A DNA stretch of 64,000 nt from Palleronia pontilimi (GTDB lineage: Bacteria; Pseudomonadota; Alphaproteobacteria; Rhodobacterales; Rhodobacteraceae): assembly GCF_016412875.1 (NCBI RefSeq), contig NZ_JAEKPD010000013.1, positions 62,001 through 126,000 of the forward strand, written 5' to 3'. This document shows positions 20,057-28,467 of the stretch, piece after piece (within the stretch, counting starts at the first letter, position 1; every line of letters starts with the position of its first letter). The notes under the pieces were generated by a model that worked only from the letters and a program-made list of their open reading frames with translations, was not told the DNA's origin and searched no databases. Position numbers and translations under genes: made by a program.

Positions 20057-20578
20057 TCAGATCCCTCTGAGATCGCCCGGTGCTCTTTTGGGAGAATTGA
20101 CCGAGTTGCGCAGCAGCTCGAGATTGTTGGCCGTCACCGCGTTTGCCGGATCGATCTCGTAGGCGCGCAGGAACAGGGCCCGCGCCGCGACCAGGTCGCC
20201 GCGCAGCAACTTCGAATAGCCGTAATTGTTCAGATACTCAGGGCGGTTGCCGATGACCGGCTGCAACCTGCGATACGCCGCGTCGGACTGGTCGAAGCGG
20301 CGCAGCATGTCGGCGCTGGCCGCGAAGCCCAGCAGCGCCAGCGCGTCGTCGGGCACGACTTCCAGCGCGTCCTTGTAAAGCTTGTAGGACTTTCCGTAAT
20401 TGCCTTCCCGGAACTGCAGCTTGGCCGGTACCAGGCTGGTATCGTTGGGATAGAAATTGACGCTGGCCGTGTCGCGCGTGGTTGCGGGCGAGTCGCTGTA
20501 GGCCGATGTTTCGTTCAGCCCGACGTTTTCGCAAGCCGCCAGCGCCAGAAGGATCGTAACTGCAAAGATACGCTTCAT
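20057..20578 (-). CDS. tadD: TadD-like TPR lipoprotein
   Basis: Protein of 173 residues with a lipoprotein signal (LLALAAC lipobox near residue 15) and three to four TPR-like helical pairs (GKSYKLYKDALEVVPDDALAL, ARALFLRAYEIDPANAV). TadD lipoproteins help secretin assembly in Tad systems. It is the first gene of the tadD-cpaA-tadG unit and has a strong palindrome 54 bases before its start. Confidence 0.85.
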   Translation of the reverse strand: MKRIFAVTILLALAACENVGLNETSAYSDSPATTRDTASVNFYPNDTSLVPAKLQFREGNYGKSYKLYKDALEVVPDDALALLGFAASADMLRRFDQSDAAYRRLQPVIGNRPEYLNNYGYSKLLRGDLVAARALFLRAYEIDPANAVTANNLELLRNSVNSPKRAPGDLRGI

Positions 20579-20631
20579 AGGATCAATCCGCGGCCCCGGG
20601 CAACATACGGTTCCGGCCTTCTCGATGTTTC

Positions 20632-20651
20632 AATGGCCAAGTTTGGCCATT
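20632..20651. promoter_or_regulatory. 20-base palindrome in front of tadD
   Basis: AATGGCCAA-GT-TTGGCCATT: perfect 9-base arms, two-base centre, 54-73 bases before the tadD start. That is the position expected for an operator overlapping or next to the promoter. Too short a loop for a hairpin terminator, so protein binding is the simplest reading. A single ATGGCCAA half recurs at 17539-17546 upstream of flp. Confidence 0.6.
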
Positions 20652-20688
20652 TGACGATAACTCAATGCGCATCAATAGGGAGCGAAAC

Positions 20689-20703
20689 TTGCCGTTCCGG
20701 CAA
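20689..20703 (-). terminator. possible terminator of the GtrA/flavoprotein/GT-C operon
   Basis: TTGCCG-TTC-CGGCAA, a 6-bp stem with a tight loop, 62 bases past the stop at 20765. Leftward it is followed by GTTTCGC on the minus strand, so the T-run is short. Plausible weak terminator. Confidence 0.35.
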
Positions 20704-20712
20704 CGCGGCGGG

Positions 20713-20725
20713 ATGCAAGTTGCAT
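20713..20725. promoter_or_regulatory. ATGCAA-G-TTGCAT palindrome in the tadD upstream region
   Basis: Perfect 6+6 palindrome around a single base, about 135 bases before tadD and followed on the plus strand by six T. Possible distal operator. Its TTGCAT half also follows the ATGGCCAA element upstream of flp (17547-17552). Confidence 0.3.
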
Positions 20726-20764
20726 TTTTTCCACAGTGAATAGCGGCTTTTCGGGCCAGCGATG

Positions 20765-22699
20765 CTATCCCGGCTGATCTTTCGCGCAGCGGTACAGGTA
20801 GTAGGCGGTGCTGCCCGACATGCCATCCGAGGGGTCCGTCGGCAACTTGAAGGCGCGCGGCGCAGCGTCCGCCACACGGTTGCGCAGCACCAGGACATCC
20901 AGGTCCCCCGCAGCGGCGCAGGCCTTGTCGATCTGCTCGGCGCGCTGCGGGCCGGTCTGCGTCGGATCCAGCTTTTGCGGACAATTTCCAAGCACGTATC
21001 CCCCGAAATCGCCGGAGTTCAGCCCGCGCAGGGCTTGGGCACGACGCTCGAATTCGAGGGCCTGGCCGCGGAAGAACTGGATTCCGCTTTTCTGGCGGCA
21101 GCTGAAATAGCTGGGCATCCCCAGCTTGAACCACAAAAGGCCCACGCCCTCTTCCCAATAGACGGTCTTTCCGTCCAGCGCGGCGACTATCGCGGGATCA
21201 ATGGGACTGACGCCCGTGTCGAACCGCTGCATCGCCGTCCGGTCGTCGATGCTTGTCCCCAGACCCACACTGACCGCGCCGAGCCCTGCAACCAGTGCCG
21301 CGCGCGCTTCGGCGCGGCCCGGCGGGCGCATCAGCCAGGTCAGCGCCAGGGCAATTGCCGCGATGCGCAGCGCGGTTTTCCATCCGTAGGCCTCGTCAGT
21401 CAGAGCGAACGCGTTCGTGCCGATCAGGCTTGCCGCAAGCAGCGCGCCGAGCGCGGCGACCGACAGTGCCAGCACGTCCAGCACGAAACGCGCCCTGCCC
21501 GCGCCTGCGCGCCCGGCCACCGCCGACAGCAGCGCGCCCAGCGCGACGATGGCCGAGCCCAGCGGGACCAGCCCCAGCGCCGCTTCCGCCACGGCGATGC
21601 CCAGAGACAGAATCAAAACGTTCGCGACGCGGCGCTGGGACAGGCGCAGCGCCTCGATCGCCAGCAGGTTGCCGAACAGCGTCACGAACAGCAGGACGCG
21701 CCAGAATTGCAGCGCCGCGATGAGCCGGTTGCCAAGCAGGTCGGCCCCGACAACGGACACCAGCAACATCGCGCAGGCTACACCGATCAGGCCGATGGCG
21801 AAGGACGCCCGCCGCGACGGTCCGGCCAGCCGTACCAGCAAAAGGACGGTCACGGACAGCTGGAGCGACGCGAAGATCAGCGACGCGTTCCAGCCGGTGG
21901 GATACACGATGGAATCCCGCAGGCGGGTCAGCGCGAACCATTCGGGATCGAGCGCTTGAAGCAGCCAGACGAATGGGCCGATCCCGGACCAGGCCAGCCC
22001 GAATGCCATGCCAGAACCGACCGCGGCCAGGATCGCGAAGCGCTTCCAGTCGCCTAGGGCGATCCACGCACCCACGGTCAGCGCGGCCAGGCCCGTCAAA
22101 GGATGCACCGCAAGCGCGACCAGCAGAAGCGCCCCGCCGGACAGATGCGCGCCGCGCCACAGCATCGCGAGGGCCAGCATCGAAAACGTCTCGGACAGCG
22201 GGCGCGGGGTGACGTAAGCCTCGCCATAGCCCAGCAGCAGGTTGCCGTATCCCGACGACAGGGCAAGGGCGAGTCCGGCGGCGATGAAAGCGCGGCGCGT
22301 GCCGCCGAAGACCGTCCGCGTCAGGACCACAAGGCTGGCCAACCACGCGGCAAGGCCCAACAGCCAGAATGCGAAAGTGGCGCGGCCCAATCCCAAAGCG
22401 TCGATGGCGGGGGCGTAGAGCTTGCCGAACAGGGCGAAATCGCCCTGGTTTCCGTAGCGAAACACCAGGTCCTGGCCCAGCGCTTCGCCGCCCAGGGCGC
22501 GCAGGGCCTGCACGGCGTAAAGATGGCCGTCCTGCGCAATGCCCGTGTAAGGCCGCGTCGCCAGCACCAGCACGATCAGCGCCAGCAGGCAGGCCAGCCC
22601 TTTGCGGCTGCTGAGCGGGACCCGTGCGTCAGCGCCCCCGAACAAGCCGCTTCGCGATGCCGGTGCGCCAGCGACGCCACCGGCGTCACTTGCTTTCAT
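20765..22699 (-). CDS. GT-C-like multi-span membrane protein
   Basis: Protein of 644 residues with about 12-13 membrane spans and a C-terminal soluble domain of about 140 residues. The first periplasmic loop ([17 protein letters not shown]) has the acidic residue just after span one that is typical of GT-C glycosyltransferases, but no family motif is decisive. GAGGAG lies six bases before ATG 22699. It overlaps the flavoprotein gene by 14 bases, and with GtrA upstream forms an operon whose products look fit for making or exporting a lipid-linked sugar. Function is inference. Confidence 0.6.
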   Translation of the reverse strand: MKASDAGGVAGAPASRSGLFGGADARVPLSSRKGLACLLALIVLVLATRPYTGIAQDGHLYAVQALRALGGEALGQDLVFRYGNQGDFALFGKLYAPAIDALGLGRATFAFWLLGLAAWLASLVVLTRTVFGGTRRAFIAAGLALALSSGYGNLLLGYGEAYVTPRPLSETFSMLALAMLWRGAHLSGGALLLVALAVHPLTGLAALTVGAWIALGDWKRFAILAAVGSGMAFGLAWSGIGPFVWLLQALDPEWFALTRLRDSIVYPTGWNASLIFASLQLSVTVLLLVRLAGPSRRASFAIGLIGVACAMLLVSVVGADLLGNRLIAALQFWRVLLFVTLFGNLLAIEALRLSQRRVANVLILSLGIAVAEAALGLVPLGSAIVALGALLSAVAGRAGAGRARFVLDVLALSVAALGALLAASLIGTNAFALTDEAYGWKTALRIAAIALALTWLMRPPGRAEARAALVAGLGAVSVGLGTSIDDRTAMQRFDTGVSPIDPAIVAALDGKTVYWEEGVGLLWFKLGMPSYFSCRQKSGIQFFRGQALEFERRAQALRGLNSGDFGGYVLGNCPQKLDPTQTGPQRAEQIDKACAAAGDLDVLVLRNRVADAAPRAFKLPTDPSDGMSGSTAYYLYRCAKDQPG

Positions 22700-24263
22700 G
22701 GTACTCCTCTTCCGTGTTCACGTCCCACAGAAGGTGGCGGACATCGCGGCCTTCGACCAGGCCGTCCACGGCGATCATCGCCGTCAGCATCGAATGGTCC
22801 TGGTTGTTGTAGCGGTGCATCCCATTGCGCCCGACGCAGAACAGGTTGTCGAACTGACGGGTGAAATCCTCGACCTCGTCGAATCGGTCATAGGTGCCGA
22901 AATAGGCCGGGTAGGTCTTTGGCGTGCGGACCACCACGCCGTCCAGAACGCTGTCGGCGGCAATCAGGCCCAGCTTTTCCATCTCGGACGCGCCGAAGGC
23001 GATCATGTCCGCGTCGTCGCGGGTCCAGAGGTCGTCGCCCTGCGCGACGAAATATTCTAGGCCCACCCAGGTCGTGTCCGGATCGGCGACCATGTAGGGC
23101 GACCAGTTGTTGAAGACCTGAAGGCGGCCGACCTGCACGTCGCTTTCCTGGATGTAGATCCAGTTGTCGGGGAAGGCCTGCGGCTCCATCGTGCCGCTGC
23201 CGAGGCCGCGCTTGTCCAGCAGCAGGCCGACGGTCATGAAATCGCGGTAGCTGAGGCCGTCTGCAACCTCGCGCACGGGGTCCGGCGCGGGGGGCGTCCA
23301 GCCGCCAATGAGCTCGGTGATCGGCATGGACGAGAAGAACATGTCGCACGCAACGTCCCGCTCGTCGCCGTCGGCGTCGCGCACCGTGACGCTGTTGATC
23401 CGCGCGCCGTCATGGGCGATCTTTTCCACGCGGGTGTTCATGTGGATCTGGCCGCCAAGGGCTTCGACCTGGCGGGCGACGACCTCCCACAGCTGACCGG
23501 GACCGTATTTGGGATACAGGAATTTCTCGATCAGACTGGTCTCGGTTTCCTTTTGCGACAGCGATTGGCGCCCCGGCTTCATCTTGCGCAACACGTTTCG
23601 GACCAGCCCGGTGATCGACACGCCCTTGATCCGCTGCGCGCCCCAGTCGGCCGGAATGTCCTCGCACGGGACGCCCCAGACCTTTTCGGTATAGTCGCGG
23701 AAGAAGGTGGCGTAGAGTTCTTCGCCGAAGCGGTTGACGATGAAATCGCGCAGGGTGACCTCGGGGCGGATCGGGTTCAGCCGCGCGCGTCCGTAGCTGC
23801 CGACGATGCGCGCGGTGCGCCGGGCGCCCAGGTTGGCGAAGGTCTTGCGGCTGAATTTCAGCGGGTAGTCGTACATCTTGCGCCCGTAAAGGATGCGCGA
23901 CACGCGGTTGCGCACCAGCATCACTTCGTCCACCGCGTCGGGATCGGGGGCGGCCGCGTTTGGCCCGTCGAGTTTTCGGTGACCGTTCTGGTAGCTGATG
24001 GTCAGTCCGTCTTCGCCGTCGGGCACTGCCTGTAGGGGCAGGACATGGGTCCACCAGTCCATCACCCGGTCGGATTTCGAGAAGAACCGATGCCCGCCGA
24101 TGTCGATGCGGTTGCCCTTGTAGTTCACTGTCTTCGAGATGCCGCCGACTTGGCTGTCGGCCTCGAAGATGATGGGCTTGATGTCGGTGCGGGTCAGCAG
24201 CTCGTAGGCGGCGGTCAGACCTGCGGGACCGGCGCCTGCGATCACGGCGATCCGGTCGCTCAT
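22686..24263 (-). CDS. UDP-galactopyranose-mutase-like FAD flavoprotein
   Basis: About 525 residues. The N-terminal Rossmann motif is [13 protein letters not shown], followed by the second FAD contact VGGISKTV and [10 protein letters not shown], which is the hallmark of a flavoprotein group related to UDP-galactopyranose mutase and protoporphyrinogen oxidase. The C-terminus has [17 protein letters not shown], the late FAD-binding stretch. ATG at 24263 overlaps the GtrA stop by four bases (ATGA). Predicted to act on a sugar nucleotide or lipid-linked sugar in the cytoplasm. Its exact reaction is not known to me. Confidence 0.78.
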   Translation of the reverse strand: MSDRIAVIAGAGPAGLTAAYELLTRTDIKPIIFEADSQVGGISKTVNYKGNRIDIGGHRFFSKSDRVMDWWTHVLPLQAVPDGEDGLTISYQNGHRKLDGPNAAAPDPDAVDEVMLVRNRVSRILYGRKMYDYPLKFSRKTFANLGARRTARIVGSYGRARLNPIRPEVTLRDFIVNRFGEELYATFFRDYTEKVWGVPCEDIPADWGAQRIKGVSITGLVRNVLRKMKPGRQSLSQKETETSLIEKFLYPKYGPGQLWEVVARQVEALGGQIHMNTRVEKIAHDGARINSVTVRDADGDERDVACDMFFSSMPITELIGGWTPPAPDPVREVADGLSYRDFMTVGLLLDKRGLGSGTMEPQAFPDNWIYIQESDVQVGRLQVFNNWSPYMVADPDTTWVGLEYFVAQGDDLWTRDDADMIAFGASEMEKLGLIAADSVLDGVVVRTPKTYPAYFGTYDRFDEVEDFTRQFDNLFCVGRNGMHRYNNQDHSMLTAMIAVDGLVEGRDVRHLLWDVNTEEEYHESK

Positions 24264-24709
24264 CCCTTGGCGCCCCCGGCCGCGCACAGATCCTCCGACC
24301 GCGCGCGGCGGAAGCTGATGTGTTTGTGCGCGAAGAAGGAATAGAACGCGGTCAGACCGACCGCGGCCACGTGGGCCAGCGATTGCGTCGGGACCGGGGC
24401 ACCTTCGGCCAGGCTGGTCACGCGCAGCCCGGACCAGATCGCTTGCGCCAGCAGCGTCGTCAGCAGCAAGCCCCCGAGCGACACCAGGAAGAAATCGCGC
24501 AGCTCGTCCTGGGCCGCGCGGCCCGAGGCGTCGAAGGTATAGGCGCGGTTCAGCACGAAACTGACGCCCATCCCGGCTACGAAGGCGATCGCAACCGACA
24601 CCGCGTATTCGAACGACGCGTCAAGACCTAGCACCCCGTAGAGCAGGTAGCCGGTGACGAGGTTGACCAGCGCCGCGCACCCCGAAAAACACAAGAACCG
24701 CAATACCAT
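24260..24709 (-). CDS. GtrA-family membrane protein
   Basis: Protein of 149 residues with four membrane spans and the GtrA-type second-span motif ([15 protein letters not shown]) and late KHISFRR. GtrA proteins are thought to flip undecaprenyl-linked sugars for modification of surface glycans. First gene of a three-gene operon with the flavoprotein and the GT-C-like protein. Confidence 0.88.
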   Translation of the reverse strand: MVLRFLCFSGCAALVNLVTGYLLYGVLGLDASFEYAVSVAIAFVAGMGVSFVLNRAYTFDASGRAAQDELRDFFLVSLGGLLLTTLLAQAIWSGLRVTSLAEGAPVPTQSLAHVAAVGLTAFYSFFAHKHISFRRARSEDLCAAGGAKG

Positions 24710-25281
24710 TTGTCAGACCCGCCGGACCGGTAATTGGTCCACCCCTTCGGTGAATACCCACTTTCGGCGCACCGTAAGGCGCGACCGGTGTGCGGACCAA
24801 GGATTATCTGGAAACTGACCCGAACATCCTGGGCAATGTGGCGGCGGCACTCGGACTGTGCACGCACCGAAAACAAATTCGCCCGCAATTTCGGAAGCGC
24901 GGCTGTCGGGCGTCAGCGCATTCGGTCCCGGACAGCGTGGTTCAAATTGGTCGTGCGAGTCCGGAATTAAAATTGCATTCATCGAGCGGAAAACAACCTG
25001 TGGGAGAGGTGCCAAACGGGAATTGTCGCATTTCTTTCCGGGCGGACCAAAATTCTTGAAAGTCGACGGCTTCTTTCCCGAAAGAATCCGTGAACGGTCT
25101 GTTTTCTGGGGTAAATCTTCACAATGCGGCCCATTCAAATTCGTCGGATCAGTTTGCGCATTTTCCGCGTTGATGGGCAGCGCGTATGCGCAAGCCGTCG
25201 TCGACCAGGACTTACGCGCGGAAATCGACTTCCGGGACACGGCCCTCAGCGTCTGCCTTGCGAGGACAGGCCGCGGGATCA
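24710..25281. other. gene-free stretch upstream of the GtrA operon
   Basis: About 570 bases with lower GC than the surroundings and no frame with good codon use. It must hold the GtrA promoter; GGACC-N7-GGTCC at 24724-24740 is a small dyad 15 bases before the GtrA start. A short reading with SALMGSAYAQAVVDQ around 25170-25210 looks like the end of a signal peptide but does not continue as a gene. Confidence 0.5.
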
Positions 25282-25566
25282 ATGGTCTTAGTATCCGTGC
25301 CGAACGGCGCAGCGATGACGGGCCGAGGCCGGATCACCTTCGACGGCTTAAAGCTGGGCGAGATCGATCCCGAGAAGATAAGCATCTTCGACGGCGTCGA
25401 GACCAAGCACGAGACGATCGCGATGTTGAACGGCGAAGTCGGCTGCATCCTCGAGACGCCCGTCACCGCCGACGATCTTGTGTTCTTCGCGCCATTCGAC
25501 GCCAGCAACGATTTTTGGATCGCCGGGATCATCCTGGAACAGGGTCCGGTTCGCGCCGTCGCATAA
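25282..25566 (+). CDS. short hypothetical protein, possible gene remnant
   Basis: Ninety-four residues from ATG 25282. Third codon positions are strongly GC, as in real genes of this DNA, and the protein reads smoothly (IDPEKISIFDGVETKHETIAM and DDLVFFAPFDASNDFWIAGI), so this strand was coding at some time. I recognise no family. No clear ribosome site precedes the ATG and reading frames before it are poor, so it may be the 3' part of a truncated gene. It ends only a few bases from an opposed fragment. Confidence 0.45.
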   Translation: MVLVSVPNGAAMTGRGRITFDGLKLGEIDPEKISIFDGVETKHETIAMLNGEVGCILETPVTADDLVFFAPFDASNDFWIAGIILEQGPVRAVA

Positions 25567-25824
25567 GGAGGGTTTGACGATGGCGATAAAGATCAGGTTC
25601 TGCGTTTCGAAGTCGCGATCCGTTAGGGTCGGGTAGCGCGCCCGGATCGTATCGTTCAGCCGCCCCAGTCCGGTTTCTGGGCGCGACGCCTTTTCTTCGG
25701 GGATCTCGCTATCGAAATAACGCTCGGTCAGGGCGATGACTTTATCCGTCCTGATCCAGCTCAGGCAGAGGGCGATGTGGTGCTCGGGACCCGGGTCGTA
25801 GGCCGCGTGCCCCCAATCGATCAT
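25567..25824 (-). pseudogene. gene fragment, possibly phosphotransferase-like C-terminus
   Basis: The minus-strand reading MIDWGHAAYDPGPEHHIALC has coding-type codon use and faintly recalls the Asp-containing loop of APH-type kinases. It continues for about 86 residues and then runs into the opposed coding fragment at 25566, after which the frame makes no sense. The preceding minus-strand bases (25830-25950) also carry a coding-like stretch (ALERDLIDRQRNILVLRAT) in another frame. I read this as decayed sequence. Confidence 0.35.
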
Positions 25825-25980
25825 TTTTCGCTGCCTGGCATCGTTTTACCAGATCGTAGCGCGTGGCCGTGGCACGCAGGACGAGGATGTTCCGCTGCCG
25901 GTCGATCAGGTCCCGTTCGAGCGCAAGGCGGCCCAGAGACCAAGCGGTCCAACTGCCGCATCAGCGGAGGTTTCTGTATA

Positions 25981-26367
25981 TTATGCGCGTTCTTGACCGC
26001 GACCAGCGCGTCCGGCGCATATTGGCGAGTCGATTATCAGAAGGTCAATCCGCGGCCCGGTCCAGATGAAGTCCTCGAACCGGGTATCGTGTATAGTGCC
26101 CTCTGCCCGTTTCGCCCCGGTCAGATCTTCGAAAAGCGGTCGGAAGGACTGGCCGGGCTTCAGCAGGCCGGGCAACCGTCGGTCATGGTCCTTGGTCCAG
26201 ATGAAATTGTCGACCCCGTGCAAGGCGCCGAGATGGGCCACTTCGACACTCAGCACGGCAAGCCAGGATCCCATCTCGGGGATGACCGCTTCGGGGGACA
26301 GACGGTCGGCCAAGCCGACGCCAAGCACAACAACCGCCTTGCCAATGTGGCCGAGATCCATCTGCAA
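25981..26367 (-). pseudogene. decayed gene fragment, methyltransferase-like
   Basis: A 128-residue frame whose middle reads like a true protein (GSWLAVLSVEVAHLGALHG, DNFIWTKDHDRRLPGLLKP, GPRIDLLIIDSP). The ending IDLLIIDSP is the kind of strand that closes the Rossmann core of small-molecule or sugar methyltransferases. The frame breaks on both sides and no ribosome site is seen, so I call it a remnant. Family assignment is tentative. Confidence 0.35.
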
Positions 26368-26842
26368 GGATGCGCCTAGTCACGCTGGCGCCAGGTCTTT
26401 TCGATATCTCTTGCTGGCGCTGCCGCGCGACTTCTATCAAAAGGCCGATGCAGAACTGCTGATGTAGCGGATCAAAGTAGGGCGAACGTGCTGCACGAGA
26501 CCCTTGCGCTCGGGATCCTGCTGGCAGGCTGCAATCAGGGACGTCTGTGGGGCGCCATCCTGCGCAATGGAAACTGCGCGGGCCTAGTGCTTGATGCGGA
26601 TGCAACACCCGGTGGGGCGGCGGTCCGGCTTGAAGCCTGGTTGCCGGGCGCGCTGGCCGCGGATCCACTGTACGACGGGATTTCATCGAAAGACGCTTTT
26701 CACTGCAGGCTTTGGGCCAACGTGCGCCCGAATTCTACCGCGTCGATTTCACGGAGCGTTCGTGACATGAGTACGGGCCGCCTAGCTGCGCGGTGCCGAT
26801 CGCCGCGTGAACGCCATCGTGCGCCGGGCAAGCGAAAGATCG

Positions 26843-27184
26843 GCCAATGACGCACGCGCGACCGGACTGACGGTACTGGCGCACCTGGCCGCCGCCTTTC
26901 CGCCGGATCGGCCGATCCTGTATGCCAATGCCTTGCGCAAATCCAAGAACGTGCTCGAGGTCTTCGCCTAGAAGGACGCGCAGACCTGGTCGATCACGGT
27001 GTTCCTGCCCGATCGCGGGCTGTCTTGCGTGGCCTCCACCGGCAAAGGGCGCCGCGATCTTGAAGTGGCTCTGAACCTGCCGGGCAAGTAGATCGTGGTC
27101 TTGGTCCGTTCCAGTCCGGACGCGAGGGCGGCCCCCAAGCCGGTCGAGCAGGTCGCCCGATCCGACCGGGCCAAATCCGGTTGA
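26843..27184 (+). pseudogene. pseudogene with two in-frame stops (small secreted-protein family)
   Basis: Reading from 26843 gives coding-like sequence interrupted by TAG at 26969-26971 and TAG at 27089-27091, ending at TGA 27182-27184. The middle (KNVLEVFA, stop, KDAQTWSITVFLPDRGLSCV) resembles the C-terminal pattern of short periplasmic proteins common in alphaproteobacteria, where GTWT...P-G--C is conserved. Codon use remains normal on both sides of the stops, which suggests recent inactivation. Between 26488 and 26840 another plus-strand coding-like piece (LALGILLAGCNQGRLWGAIL) is visible without a workable gene structure. Confidence 0.45.
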
Positions 27185-27199
27185 GCATCGCGTGCCAGA

Positions 27200-28456
27200 T
27201 CACGGGTCGGGGATCGCGACCCCGTTGAAATAGTCGCTGGTGCGCTGCTGCGCCGCCGTGACGATCCGCATGACCGATGGCAGCGCGGTCGCGGGGAAGG
27301 CGAAATCCAGGGTGTCGATCTGGAAGGCCCTGTCGCCCGCGATCAGGGGCACGATATCCTCGAGCGCGCCGGTGCTGCGCGACGATTGCGACTCGCCCGT
27401 TCCGAACGCCGCGTGTTGCGCATAGGCGCCCAGGAATTGCGCGAAGTTCCGGATCCGGCGCGGGCGGCCCCCGTAGTCGTGCAGCGCGAAGGACAGCGTC
27501 TTTGCCAGCGCGCCGCGCCGATGGGCGAAGGCCGTGCGCGGCAGGTTGTTCATGTAGCCACCGTCGACCCAAACCCCCTGCAAGGCGCGGGCGCTCAGGT
27601 TGCGCGGATGCCCCGCGGGGGCCGCGAAGGTCTGCGCGGTCGCGCTGTCGATGCGGACGGGCTTGAACGCCACCGGGATCGACATCGAGATCCGGGCCGC
27701 CGCGGCGACCGGCATCTTCGGCGACGTGTCGGCCGAGAAGAAGCCGGTCTTCCCGGTCGAAAAGTTCGATCCCGTCAGCACCAGATCGCAACGGAAGATC
27801 CGGCGATGCTCCGCGAAGGTGATGTCGCCATCTTCGGGGCGCCGCGCGCGGCCCTGCTGGGCTGCCACCTTGCGGGCGATGAGCGCGCGAAAGAGCTCGT
27901 GCGCCGCGATGCCCGAGAAGATGCCCCAGTGGCGGTAGATGTTGAAAAGATAGTGCAGCAACCGCGGGCTGCCCAGTTTGCGCAGCAGCGTATCGGTCGG
28001 CGCACCGATCCCGGCGCTGCGCCTGAGCACGGCGTTCAGCGGGTAGCTGAGCGGGCCCGGCAGGACCCGGGACGTCCAGGCGGCATGGTCATCCGTGGAT
28101 CGGCCCACCAGGGCCGGAATGGGCGCGGGATGGGCGGGCTGGTCGAAGAAACGGTTGAAATCGTAGCCGCCGAACAAGAGGCGCTGGAAATCGGCGGGCC
28201 TGAAGCCGCAACTGAGCAGCACCGCCGTCAGCGCCCCCGCCGACGACCCGGCGATCCCCTTGATCTGGCCATCGGGGTCAAGCCGGTGGCCCGCGTAGCG
28301 CAGCACGCCGCGCCGGTTCAGCTCGACCAAGGCGCCCAGGAAGACGATGCCCTTCCCGCCACCGCCCTCGAAACACAGGTATTCGACCGACGGCGCGGCG
28401 ATCCGTTCGATCGCCGTGGGACGGGTGTCTTCGTGGCCGTTGAGCTCGTCTCGCAT
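27200..28456 (-). CDS. patatin-like phospholipase
   Basis: Protein of 418 residues with a patatin fold. The oxyanion-hole glycine run is GGGGKG at 31-36, the nucleophile motif GSSAG puts the serine at 72, and DGG at 298-300 supplies the catalytic aspartate. This Ser-Asp dyad hydrolyses acyl esters of phospholipids. No signal peptide is seen, so the enzyme acts in the cytoplasm or is exported by another route. ATG at 28456 gives the start MRDELNGHED; the frame stays open far upstream inside the subtilase gene. Last gene of the operon, 11 bases after the subtilase stop. Patatins are often effectors or defence nucleases' partners, and here the setting points to a secreted or anti-membrane role, which is inference. 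Confidence 0.88.
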   Translation of the reverse strand: MRDELNGHEDTRPTAIERIAAPSVEYLCFEGGGGKGIVFLGALVELNRRGVLRYAGHRLDPDGQIKGIAGSSAGALTAVLLSCGFRPADFQRLLFGGYDFNRFFDQPAHPAPIPALVGRSTDDHAAWTSRVLPGPLSYPLNAVLRRSAGIGAPTDTLLRKLGSPRLLHYLFNIYRHWGIFSGIAAHELFRALIARKVAAQQGRARRPEDGDITFAEHRRIFRCDLVLTGSNFSTGKTGFFSADTSPKMPVAAAARISMSIPVAFKPVRIDSATAQTFAAPAGHPRNLSARALQGVWVDGGYMNNLPRTAFAHRRGALAKTLSFALHDYGGRPRRIRNFAQFLGAYAQHAAFGTGESQSSRSTGALEDIVPLIAGDRAFQIDTLDFAFPATALPSVMRIVTAAQQRTSDYFNGVAIPDP

Positions 28457-28467
28457 GATGCGCTCCT

